Shown here in pieces: positions 44,158-54,433 of a DNA stretch of 64,000 bases. The stretch comes from Oenanthe sinensis (Eukaryota > Streptophyta > Magnoliopsida > Apiales > Apiaceae): positions 37,756,860 through 37,820,859 of the forward strand of contig CM053796.1 of the NCBI GenBank assembly GCA_028671895.1, in the 5' to 3' direction. Position numbers and translations under genes: made by a program. The stretch's first letter is position 1, and each line of letters begins with the position of its first letter. Below the pieces are notes generated by a model that was given only the letters and a program-made list of their open reading frames with translations, was not told where the DNA came from and did not search any database.

Positions 44158-47100
44158 ATGGTTCGAGCTACTAGAAATGATGAATCTCCATCATATTGTA
44201 AGTAGCTTGCAACATTATATGTTGGATGATAAAAAAAATTGAGTTATGTACAAATTTTAGTTTGTCGGTTATAAAGTAACTGTTGGTAAGTTGTTATCTG
44301 TTATGACTACATATTTGTGTTGTCATTTTGTACACATTGATTTGTTTTGTTTGCTGCAAAAGTAGTTTTGCAACTAATAATAGATCGTTTATTTATCTGT
44401 GTTGTATAGGTGATGATGATAATATGATAAGTGTAAGATTGTATCATGGTGGAATCCTACAGTGGGTGCCAAACTCTGAGTATGTAGGTGACCAGCTTAG
44501 TGTGTATGATATATAGAATGTTAATTATCTCGATAACTTATGATGAAATACGTGCTCAAGTTGATGCCTTGGGTTACGGTGGGTTGAAAACTTTGTACTA
44601 TAGGGTACCTACATTGTCAATGGATTTAGGTATGAAGTTGTTACAGAATCAAGATGATTGTGTTGCTATGCTTAGTTATGGGATAGAAAACAATTTCAAG
44701 ATTGATATATTTGTGGAGTTCTACACCGAACACACTCTAACCACTAAAGATTATGAAAATGTTCATCTTGAGGAGTATGCTTCTGGACAAAGCAATGAAT
44801 TTCTGGACCTTGAAGAGTTGGATTTAGACTACCTGTTGTCTGACAGTGAGTATTCAATGGGTGAGGGTGATGACTTGGATTTTGAAGACAATGTGGATGC
44901 AAATGCTGAATGGGTGGGAAGGATCAAACAGCATCTTGGATTGCAAAGTGATAAAGATGATAGTGAGGATAAACCTGATTCTGATGAACATGATGATAAG
45001 AGCTCAAACTCTGATTCTCTTGACAAATTCTTTGAGGGAATATTTGAAGATTGTGTTCCAAGAATGAAGAAGATCAAGTGGCATATGCATAAAGACAGTG
45101 AAGATCCTCAGTGGGAGGTTGGAATGACATTTAAGGATCATCATGAATGCAAGGATGCTATCACTAAACACAATTACAAGGAAGAGAGAATGGTAGCTTT
45201 GTCCTATCTGATAGGAAGAGGTTGAAAGCTACATGTAGATCTCTATGCCCTTGGTTTGTTTTTGCATCAGTGAATTTTGATAAAACTTTTTGAATGAAAT
45301 AGTTGGGACTGGGTATGTATACATGTCAACCACCAAAGTTCTGTATCTAATATTATATTTTTAACTATTATCATTGACCATGTTGACCCTACTTTTTCTA
45401 ACCCTAGATGTATAACATTAAATGCAACACACACTTGTTTAAGAGAGCAAAATGGGATGCCCTTAATCCATTCTGGGTTCTTGGCAAACAAGTACCTTGA
45501 TGACTTAAGGAGCAATCCAACCTGGCCTATACCAGCATTCAGGCAAAAGGTCATTCAGGATCTTCAGATTGACTTTGACTTACATATTTTAAGAAGAGCA
45601 AAGAAGAAGACCATGAAGCTAATTAATGGTTCCGATGCAGAACAATATGGAATATTGTGGGATTATAGAGTTGAGCTTCTGTTTAGGAATCCAAATTCTA
45701 CTGTTGAGCTGGCCTTTGAGGAAGGTTAGTACTCCAGTGGTGATAATTTATATTAGGTCAAATTTAGATAATAGTAATCTTTGGTTAATGTAATGCTTAC
45801 TTAAAATTGTTAGAATAAGGCATCCTGGAGTTTTTAAGAGGATATATGTTTGTTTTGGTGGACTGAAACATGGTTACAAGTTAGGTTGTAGGAAAATTAT
45901 TGGTCTAGATGGTACTCATATCAAGAGCTTCTACAAAGGGCAAATCCTCACTGCTGTGGCTGTTGACCCCAACAACTGTATGTTCCCCCTGACTTATGCT
46001 TTTGTAGAGGCAGAGAAAGCAGAGACCTGGAGATGGTTTATGAATTTTTTTAAAGAGGATTTTAACATGGGAAGTGGTCTGAGATGGACAATAATTAGTG
46101 ACAGGCAAAAAGGTTTGATCAATGTTGTGGGAGACCTTGTGCCTGCTGTCGAACATAGATTCTGTGTAAGGCACATGCACAATAAATTTAAGCAAAAGTA
46201 TCGTGGTAGGTCTTTGAAAGATAAAATGTGGGGTTGTGCAAGGGCACCCAACATAGAGAATTTCAATAACTATATGGATAGTGTAAAAGATGAGAGTCAT
46301 GGAGCTCATGAGTGGTTGGTTGTTGTTCCTGCACACCATTGGTCTAGGTCACACTTCACAACTAAAAACAGGTGTGACATTCTACTCAACAACATATGTG
46401 AATCATTTAACAGAGCCATTTTTTTTGCAAGACAACAAAGAATTTTAGTGATGTTGGAAATGATAAGGGAGTATATCATGAAGAGGATATAGACAAAAAG
46501 GGAAAAGTATGAACTCTGGGCAGATCAGATAATAACACCCAAAGCAAGAAAATAATTTGCAAAATTTAAAAAGTGGAGTGGTGGTTGTTACCCAGCATAT
46601 GTAGGCTATAACCTCTTTGAGATTACTACTGTCAGTTGACACAAGTTCTTTGTTGATCTTAACACATATTCATGTCCATGTAGGAGGTGGGACTTGACAT
46701 GGATACCTTGTCACCATGCAATATGTGCAATGAATAGGCTTGGTCTTAATCCTATTGACTATGTTGATGCTGCATATTCTGTGAAGAGCTACATGGACTG
46801 TTACTCAGGTATATTACAATTTATTAGTAATATAATTAATTGCCTGCTGTATATACCTCAAATTTGATTAATACTTGTACAAGGTATAATATATCCAATG
46901 AATGATGAGGCACAATGGGCCAAGTCAGGACATGTGGTTAAACCTCCAATTATTCAAGTTCAACCAGGGAGGCCAAAGATGAAGAGGGGGACTGATGGAA
47001 ATGATGTAAAGGACCTGGATGATCTTCTCCTAGATGGTTCAAGACATTTACCAAGGAGATGTTAGTTCACTGTGAGGTTCTCCCAGTGCAAGAAAATTGG

Positions 47101-47745
47101 CCACAACAAAAGGACCTATAAAATGCCAACAGCCTCCAATGTTACAGAAGATGGTAATGAAGCTGATAATGATATGGAAGAGGCACAAACATCAGTCAAT
47201 GAGGAGGACCTAACAACATGGCATGTTCCAACACAGGGCAGTCAAGTTTGTCATTCAAATGTTGAAGGTAGTTCTGGGTTGACAGAGTGGCATGTGCTAA
47301 CATTGGCACCTGCAATGGAATGGCCTACTTGGCCTACAATTATTCACCATGTAACAGCTCCATTTGAGGTGTCAAAGTCCATGGCCCCTATGAAGATAAA
47401 AGGTAAATTGGGAGTTAGAGGTGACAAGGGCAAGAAGGTTGTTAGGAGTAGTAGTTCTGCAATAAATACAACTCCTCTAGTTTACCTTGGACCTAATCTT
47501 CATGGTCTTCCAAAAGTAGTTGTGGTAGAGAAAATGAGGTTATTGGTGGTGGAGTAGAAGTAAGCTTAACTGGTTTTCAGAAAGATGGCAGTTTTGTTCT
47601 TACTCAAGGCTCACTCAACAATGCTAGAGAAGAGGCTAGTAAGAAGATTGTCCAGGTGGAGCATGAGGCTGAAGAGAGTACTGGTAGGGTGGTGGATGAT
47701 GTTGCTGAGAAGGTCCAGGATGACATTAACAACAAGGTGGACTAG
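44158..47745 (+). pseudogene. mudrA-type MULE transposase, degenerate
   Basis: The likely start is the ATG at 44158 (MVRATRNDESPSY), with a 212-base intron to 44410 restoring frame into DDDNMISVRLYHGG. A premature TAG (where a Trp is expected) and a frameshift lie near 44514-44540. The MuDR DNA-binding region follows (VGMTFKDHHECKDAI, 45118 on). The transposase core has IIGLDGTHIK (first Asp, about 45908) and TIISDRQKGL (second Asp, about 46100), and the ICESFN block. A SWIM zinc finger (YSCPCRRWDLTWIPCHHAICAM minus its ends, about 46662-46737) and a zinc knuckle near 47080 (QCKKIGHNKRTY, with Tyr where Cys is usual) complete the family order. Stops at about 46490, 46552 and 46636 and several shifts break it. 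The protein would have excised and inserted the element. Confidence 0.9.
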
Positions 47746-48238
47746 GAAACAAATGCAGTTTATCTTTTGGTAGCCAAAGTCTGTGGATATTTAAGCTTTT
47801 GGCAACTTTTGTTACATGCTGTTGCATGGTGTTGCATGTACTAATTAACTTTTGTTGTTGAGGTGTCATTCTTTAGATTGACATTAAACCTATATATTAT
47901 AACAGTTATTTGGCTTAAATTGCCAAACTTATTAATGCCAATTTTATTATGGCTTAATTATGTAACTTACTTGCATTTACCATAATTTATATTTTCTTAA
48001 TGTTGTTGCTGAATATCAATTTCCTAGGCAAGATAAGGTAACTTTTAGCTATTGGATGTTTACTTGGTTAATACCCCATTGTTTTGTAACTTGTGTATTC
48101 AAACCTACAACCTCTCCTCTCAACCACATTTTGATTGAATCCTAGATGCCACTACCAACAAAATTTCTCATTATAAAGCTCTGCATCTTATCTCTTTGTA
48201 GCTACCAAATTCACTCTCAAATACACTAGTCATTCACA
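47746..48238. other. MULE spacer between mudrA and RNase H ORF
   Basis: AT-rich with no recognised frame. Bases just before 48239 could be a 5' leader of the passenger ORF, but no promoter is assigned. Confidence 0.4.
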
Positions 48239-48736
48239 ATGTCCACCTAGAGAAAGCCATCAACTAATACTTACAAACACAATGTGAAAGGGTGTTTTTG
48301 ATAGAGTTGAGGGATCAGGTATTATAGGATGTGTGATTAGGGATGAAGATGGTTCATGGGTTCATGGGTTCATGGCTGTGGTGGAAACATTAGAGGGGCT
48401 ATCCCCATCACAACTGAGTTGTGGTCCATTTTTTATAGACTCAAACTTGCTTGGGAAAGACACAGAACCAACCTAGTTGTGGAGTTGGAGTCTATTGCAG
48501 CATACAACCACATTACTAATCCTGATCCTACTTTCCCCATGGCTGAACTTGTTCAAATGATAACTAAGCTACTAGATGAAGACTGAGACCATTTTTACAT
48601 GTCTGTCATCCAACCATCTGCCAATCGTGCTGCCCAAACACTAGCTCAAGCATGCATCTCAAGGTATGGTGTTGTTGTTAACATACCAACCCCACCTGCA
48701 GGGCCAACTTCAAACATCATTTCAGAGGAAACGTAG
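48239..48736 (+). pseudogene. RNase H-like (RVT_3-type) passenger ORF in MULE
   Basis: Read through small shifts, the segment gives VEGSGIIGCVIRDEDGSWV, GCGGNIRGAIPITTELWSIF, LKLAWERHRTNLVVELES and, near the end, SANRAAQTLAQ. This is the order of the plant RNase H-like domain: first acidic site, Glu in the ELW block, an Asp-equivalent (here Glu in VELES), and the C-terminal helix. An early TAG after the ATG at 48239, a one-base shift near 48302, a duplication of TTCATGGG at 48355-48375 and a TGA at 48584 break it. It is not part of mudrA and was probably acquired from a host or LINE-derived RNase H gene. It is followed by the GRF gene on the other strand. Confidence 0.75.
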
Positions 48737-49021
48737 GGTGTTTGCTGCACTTGGGTTGTGAGGGGGGGATGATTTTATGTGTTTTATGTTTGCTTATGTC
48801 CATGTAATAAATTTTCAATTATATCAAGGCTTTTGTTTTTCTCATTTTCAGACCAAAAAACTATTTTCATATAAGATTTGCATATACTCTAAGGATGAAC
48901 ATCATGTGGAAAACTTAAAACTAGGAAATCAGTTTGAATTCAAATACATTAAAACAACCAACATTCATACATAAATTATAAAGCACTTAGCAAACAACCA
49001 ACTGCCATACATATACCTCCA
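48737..49021. other. MULE spacer between convergent passenger genes
   Basis: The space where the plus-strand RNase H ORF and minus-strand GRF ORF end; no gene seen. Confidence 0.4.
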
Positions 49022-49512
49022 TTACAACATGGTTGGTTCTTCACTTAAAGTTAAAAACAAAGCTAAAGTTAGATAAAATATCACAAATCCGGCAACCAAC
49101 AACAACAAGAGTAACTTCATCTCCTTGTTTGTTCTCATCTTAATTTCATCTTCCAGCATTTCAATCCTTCGCAACAACCCAGGAATGATGTTCCTTGCTC
49201 TACCACCAACTGCTGGATCATGCCACTCATGGAAATTACACCCATTTCGTTGATTTCCATTCCATGGACTAAACAAATTAACAATGTTACACAAACATTA
49301 TAACAAGAGTTATGACATTGTTTCTTACCTTGTACAGATTGCATCCCCAAGACCTACGACCAGGATTGGTATCAGTCCATGATGTCCTCAAAACCGGACT
49401 CAACCCACATGACTCGAGTTTTAGCAAAAGTAGCTCTATGGGGTCGTATCGATTGGTTGAAAGGCTAACACAAGCTTATTGTTCGACTGGTGCAAGAGTT
49501 ATATGAAGACAT
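49022..49512 (-). pseudogene. GRF zinc-finger passenger gene in MULE
   Basis: On the minus strand from ATG 49512 (MSSYNSC..) the sequence reaches CGLSPVLRTSWTDTNPGRRSWGC, the GRF zinc-finger core, then a GT..AG intron (about 49329-49260) and GCNFHEWHDPAVGGRARNIIPGLLRRIEMLEDE. A hydrophobic segment (MKLLLLLLVAGFVIFYL) near the C-terminus follows, as in the small plant GRF proteins of the At4g04775 type. A TAG and frameshift in the first exon and a shift at the intron border indicate decay. A TATA box lies about 50 bases upstream of the ATG. GRF fingers bind nucleic acid; a role in transposition is only a guess. Confidence 0.78.
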
Positions 49513-49560
49513 TGAGAAGAAGCTTATCAGTTGAAGTAACTGAGATACAATGTCCAACAT

Positions 49561-49572
49561 TGTATATAAAGG
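49561..49572 (-). promoter_or_regulatory. TATA box of GRF passenger gene
   Basis: The minus strand reads CCTTTATATACA about 50 bases before the GRF start codon. Its position between the right terminal repeat and the gene suggests a promoter reading inward from the MULE end. Confidence 0.5.
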
Positions 49573-49679
49573 AAGGGTGATCAACAATGGCAACCAAGAA
49601 ACATTGATGGTTTAAATGTCTACAATTGTTTCAACGATAATTATCTGTTCTCAACGGTAATTATCTGTTCTCAACTTCC

Positions 49680-49845
49680 ACAACCGGCAAATGTAGCACA
49701 CTCTCCTGGATTCTGTCCACTGGAGCCGGATTCATGGCCGAGTTGAACTTTTTTGGTTCTTCAGTGGCTGAACTGTTCAAAAAATTATTTCAGTAGCTAA
49801 TGTGTATATCAGCTGAAACTTCAATGGTCAAAATATGTTTAACCC
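49680..49845. repeat. Right terminal inverted repeat of MULE
   Basis: Reverse complement of the left terminal repeat with roughly 85 percent match by eye, ending GTTTAACCC. Confidence 0.88.
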
Positions 49846-49854
49846 TAAACAACC

Positions 49855-50495
49855 GAACATATATATATATTTTTGACGAACAACCGAACATATATTTACT
49901 TCCTGCCGTTTTATAAGAATAATTATAACATTTATATTATATATTTTATTATTATGTAGAAATTAAAATATCGTAACATATATATCATAAGTCTTTTTTA
50001 TACATTGAAAGATTTATATTATAAATAAAATGATTATATTTTGTAATTTGGATGATAGTTGACCGTTTCGTATACTTGGATAATTCAAATTTATTTTTGT
50101 AAATTTGATTAAAATAAATTATTCCACTTTATAATAATTCAGTAATTAATCAAACAAGTAAAACTAGACAAAATAATAATGATAAGGTTTCTGATTTGTG
50201 AAATAACTATCCTTAAAAACTAGAATCAGACATGGACAAATAAGACAGAAGATAAAATAAAACAAAATGATACTTGCTTCTATTTATAATTTTTATATTT
50301 ATTTACAAAAAGATACTTGCTTCTATTTTAATTTTTATTTATATATATATTTTGAGCGGTGACTTAATATTTAATAATAATTTATATACACATGACAATA
50401 TTTATATGAAAGTAACCAGCTTGTAATACGATGAATGACTCTGTCGTGGATTGTAAGTAATCAACGATGGAGACTTACAGTCCCTTTTGCTTATA
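49855..50495. other. Intergenic, no gene seen
   Basis: Very AT-rich. CGAACAACCGAACATATATA is a near repeat of the MULE target region. Confidence 0.45.
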
Positions 50496-50726
50496 CAGGG
50501 TCTGTTTGGCAACCAATTTTTTCCGGAAATAAGTCATTATTTTCGGGAAAAAGTAGGGATATATGTATTTTTTCTGAAAATAAGTAATTTATTTTTTATT
50601 TTGAAGATAATATTTGATTTTAAAATTCTAAAATAAATATTTATCTTTAAAAAGAATATGAAAATATGTAAAAAATAAAAATAAAATAAATTATTTATTT
50701 TAAGTTTAATGAACCCCAAACGGCCA
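50496..50726. mobile_element. hAT-like MITE (about 230 bp)
   Basis: Begins CAGGGTCTGTTTGGCAACC and ends GAACCCCAAACGGCC, so the ends are inverted over GTCTGTTTGG/GGCCGTTTGG. Inner TTCCGGAAATAAGTC and TTTTCTGAAAATAAGTAA blocks are typical of such elements. A clean 8-bp duplication was not seen. Confidence 0.6.
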
Positions 50727-50979
50727 CATAGATTGTTCTTGCATTATCCAATAAGTAACAAGTTTCCATATTTATATGATATTTATATTTTCTGTTGATT
50801 CAGTCATTAGTTTTTTGATTAATTTAGTATAAAGATCTGATCTTTTTGTTAAAATAAGATGTGGGTCAGTTTTATTATCTGTGATTATGCAGTGATTAGT
50901 ACATAATTTTATGTTTTAATTGTGTTTGATTGTATACTGGTGATTAAGTGTTTAATTAGTTTTTTTTATTAGAGGTATG
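50727..50979 (+). promoter_or_regulatory. Original upstream/leader region of the RING-CH gene, cut off by hAT
   Basis: This stretch ends with TTTTTTTATTAG then AGGTATG. The T-run plus TTAG looks like a 3' splice acceptor directly before the old leader and start codon. The hAT element inserted exactly after this ATG, so the gene's former 5' region now lies 1.7 kb away from its coding sequence. Confidence 0.55.
50972..50979 (+). repeat. 8-bp target-site duplication GAGGTATG (left)
   Basis: Identical to 52675-52682. The copy contains an ATG that now opens a five-codon frame into the element (MQSRL, stop at 50992-50994). Confidence 0.9.
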
Positions 50980-51342
50980 CAGAGTCGGCTCTGAGTCCAA
51001 GCGGCTTATGCTCTTGAACGGGGCACAAAAAACAAAAGAATTAGGGGAACATTTTTTTTATAAAAGAGTGGGAAAAAATTTAAAAATATATGCAGAGGCA
51101 CAAAAAAATTAGGGGCACAATATTTTTATAAAAGAACACCAATTTTTTTTAAGATATAAGAACCAAATAATAATAATAATTATTATGGCCAAAATAATTT
51201 TTTTTATTTTTGTTTATGTAAAGAAACACAATAAAATTAAAGATATGTAAATATTAGATATCAATCTCCATATTTTGTAAAAACTAACGTTTCCTCTTCT
51301 TATTATCATTGACTTTCAAATTCCAAGTGACATTTAGTTAGG

Positions 51343-51528
51343 ATGAAAAAACATCAATCGGGAGCCAAAGGAAGAAAAATCAATCAAAAAAATGTTGATT
51401 TTTTAAAAGATTATATAAAAGGTAGAGGACTTCTTAGGTTTATGAAATCAACAACTTCCACCGATAATGAAGATGTTAATGTTAGTGGTGGGAGTCAAAA
51501 TATTAATATTGGAGAAGCCAAAATATGA
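51343..51528 (+). pseudogene. hAT transposase N-terminal fragment
   Basis: A 61-residue frame (KHQSGAKGRKINQK.. and LRFMKS) resembles the basic start of TTF/ZMYM-type hAT transposases in plants. It stops early and the zinc-finger and core are missing. Confidence 0.55.
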
Positions 51529-52067
51529 TCTAAGGTCTCTTCGGCCTACGAGTTCTTTTTCTTCTTGATTTTGATTCATTAATTCAGAATATCTTTTTTC
51601 ATTCGATGGTCTAAAAAAATTCCATTTTTTATTTTCATTGATGTTTTTTTATTCAAATTAAAAAAAAAAGTAATTTGCTTGGTATAATCCATGGTTTTAT
51701 TTTGTATACATTATAAAGTGTCACAAATTCTGGAAAGAACAGAAGTTTCGGATTTGTCGATACTGGGTTTAGTATTTCTTCATTCATTTCCATCCAATCA
51801 AAAAAGAAAGATGGTTATCGGTTCAAGGACGTAAGGTGAATTATTGTAATTGTGACAAATAAGTTGATGGGGAAAAAGACTCCCCACCCCCAAAACAATA
51901 AAATATACTAATAAAGGCTCAGGTTTTGTATCTTGTCTTTTTGATTAGTCACAAACAATAGGTTTGTTAATTTCCTATTAACAATGAAATGAGCCTATTT
52001 TTCGATTAAGATTATTACAATATGATGAAAATATGATTAATACTGAGAACCCAGAGTTAACTATTTT

Positions 52068-52587
52068 ATGCACTTACTTGATCATATTGATTCATCACTT
52101 CGTTTTAGATTCGACCAATTTCAATTATATGAGAAAACATTTGGTTTTTTATTTAGTGTGAAAAAGTTAAAGTCCGCACGTGATGATAATTTAAGAGCTT
52201 TATGCATTAATCTTGAAAATTTTCTGAAGCATGATGATGTCTCTGATATTGATGCAGAAATCTTGTTTCTTGAGTTAAGAATTCTTAGAGAGTGTTTATC
52301 AATTGAAGTTAACAAAACTATTGAGATGCTAAATTATTTGAAAGTAATGGGAGAATGTTATCTGAATGATTTTGTTAACTATACCAGTTACAGTGGCTTT
52401 CGCGGAAAGAAGTTTTTCGAAATTAAAGTTTATCAAGTCTTATCTTCGTTCGAGTATGTCACAAGAGAGATTGAATGTATTGTCCATGATATCCATTGAG
52501 AAGGATATGCTTCAAAATCTTGATTTTGAAAGACTTATAAATGATTTTGCTAGCAAAACCGCTAGAAAGATAATTTTTCAAAAATAA
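52068..52587 (+). pseudogene. hAT transposase C-terminal fragment with dimerisation domain
   Basis: An open frame (FDQFQLYEKTFGFL.. to YLNDFVNYT) shifts near 52375 into IPVTVAFAERSFSKLKFIKS, SYLRSSMSQERLN and SIEKDML, the conserved hAT C-terminal dimerisation motif of ZMYM1-like transposases. The catalytic core is largely deleted. The fragment ends just inside the right terminus. Confidence 0.88.
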
Positions 52588-52679
52588 TATTGTTTGTAAG
52601 TAAAAAAAAATTTAGTGACTTGGGCACAAAATTTTGATTCGTTTGGGGTTTTGAATTTGTCGGGGCCGGCACCGGAGGT

Positions 52680-54433
52680 ATGGATCAAGAATTAAGTGAG
52701 AAAGGAATTGTTAGTGAAAAACTGGATTTGAGTGTAGGTAATGGTTCAGTTAGGGATGAAATGGTGGGAAATTCTGGGGTTTCGAATACTCAGGTTGCGT
52801 TGGAGATGACAAGGGTAATGGAACATGTGGAGGATGAGAAAGGGTGTGAGAACAGGGATGTGATTCATCTTGATATGGTGAGTAAAGTGTTGGAAGATGA
52901 GGTGAAGGTGAAGGGGTTGGGTGATGATAACTGTTCATCGTGTGTGATCGATATTAAGACCGGGGAAAGTTCGGATATGGAATGGGTTTGTAGGATATGT
53001 CATTTGAGTTCTGATCAATCACTTGAGAGTGCTAGTACTAGTACTAGTAATGAGAAGGAGTTGATTCAGCTTGGATGTGGTTGTAAAGATGAGCTTGGGG
53101 CTGCACACTCTTATTGCGCGGAGGCGTGGTTCAAGCGAAAAGGAAATAGGTATTGATGCATTTTTATCTCTCTTGTGATTAGTATGATTTCATTGGTGTG
53201 GTCCTCAAAGCTTTCGGTTCTATATCTTGCAGGATTCACTTTTTTTATTTATGTATTCCTACTTATCTCAGTATCTCACTAAATCCCAAAACCTATCTTG
53301 CTAAAAACTTGTTAAGATCACATGTAAGACTTTTTACTAGGTTCGTTAGGTGATAAACTTCAAATATATGATGTACACACTTGCATATTCGGGATAATTA
53401 GCATAGTTCACGCCTTGATTGAAGAAAGTTTTGACCTGAAGACGTTGGTACAGCCAGTACCTGCTTGTGTGCTAATATATGTCTTCTCCGATCGATTATG
53501 TAGCTAAATTTACTACAAAATGGAATTTTAAATGCTACTAATTGTAATTTACTAATTTTACCATTTTACATTCATTCAGTAGAAGTTTCTGAAAACGTAA
53601 TTCTGCTCTACTTTGTGGTGGTGGTCCACACCTGGTTAACCTTGCAAATTTTAACTAAAAGAGGCAAGTTAAGTTTCATATTTTCTGAATGATGTACAAA
53701 ATTGATTTATTGTTTAGACTCTGTTCTTGACTCTGACTAGTAGAATGTTGCTACTTTGAGTTTCATGACACAAAATGCTTTACTTGAGAGAATTTAGCAT
53801 CGCTGTCAGGCAGGCATTTAACTGACTCCGATTTCAGTGTACAGTATCTTACCATGCCAAGTAAAGTTTGTCTTACCCATTCCCCTTGTTCCCTCATTAA
53901 CCTACAAGCATGTCTATGCGGTAAGGGCAAACTTTTCCCTTGTTCCCTCGTTAACCTACAAGTATGTCTATGCGGTAAGGGCAAACTTTTCAAGAGTACC
54001 TAATAGGTAATCGTTCAACTGTCAGACTGTCAGGATATCATCAGGGAAAAATATTTCACAAGTTTCCCACTTCCAGATGAATAGTTTTGAGTCTATCTTC
54101 TCTCTACCTATCCCAAGAATGCTCATTAAATGTTTTAGATGTTGACAGGAATTGTAATTTTTATGCAGGTTGTGTGAAATATGTGGTCAGACTGCAAAAA
54201 ATATCACAGGCGTTGCCGATAACAGATTTATGGAACAATGGAACAATAGAATATTAAGTGGTTATGGTATCCGCTCATCTGAAAGGAGGGGAGGGTGTTG
54301 GAGAGGACAGCCATTCTGTAATTTCCTAATGGCATGTCTGGTAATAGCCTTCGTTCTACCTTGGTTTTTTCGCGTAAACTATCATAGTCTCATGGCTCCT
54401 GCATTTTCTTTGAGGGAAGCGTTAATCATATAA
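52680..54433 (+). CDS. RING-CH (RINGv/MARCH-type) E3 ubiquitin ligase, 2 exons
   Basis: Exons 52680-53149 and 54169-54433 join in phase to give 244 residues. The RING-CH finger spans about residues 101-165: CRIC, GCGC, an HSYC block and CEIC after the intron (C4HC3 order). The N-terminal 100 residues are acidic and unstructured-looking. The C-terminus has one hydrophobic segment (NFLMACLVIAFVLPWFF), so a membrane-anchored E3 ligase is likely. The start codon is the right copy of the hAT target duplication (GAGGTATG), so transcription must begin within or cross the hAT element. The coding sequence is open, and expression is the question. Confidence 0.88.
53883..53990. repeat. 54-bp tandem duplication in RING-CH intron
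   Basis: CCCTTGTTCCCTCATTAACC and a near-identical unit 54 bases later differ at two positions. Confidence 0.93.

Larger units (their letters stand above)
43751..49845 (+). mobile_element. Full-length Mutator-like element (MULE) with mudrA and two passenger genes, 6.1 kb
   Basis: Long terminal inverted repeats of about 150-180 bases run from 43751 and to 49845 (GGGTTAAACACACTTTGACC against GGGTTAAACATATTTTGACC, both continuing with TTTCAGCTGATATACACATT). A 9-bp target duplication flanks it: TAAACAATC at 43742-43750 and TAAACAACC at 49846-49854, one mismatch. Inside are a degraded mudrA transposase (44158-47745, plus strand), an RNase H-like ORF (48239-48736, plus) and a GRF zinc-finger ORF (49022-49512, minus). 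Stops and frameshifts are spread over all three, so the element is no longer active by itself. Confidence 0.93.
50980..52674 (+). mobile_element. hAT transposon, internally deleted (1695 bp)
   Basis: Ends are CAGAGTCGGCTCTGA and, on the reverse strand, CGGTGCCGGCCCCGA, an imperfect 15-bp inverted repeat of hAT type. A perfect 8-bp target duplication GAGGTATG flanks it. Two pieces of a transposase remain: an N-terminal stretch (51343-51528) and a C-terminal region with the hAT dimerisation domain (52068-52587). The insertion lies at the start codon of the RING-CH gene. Confidence 0.9.
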
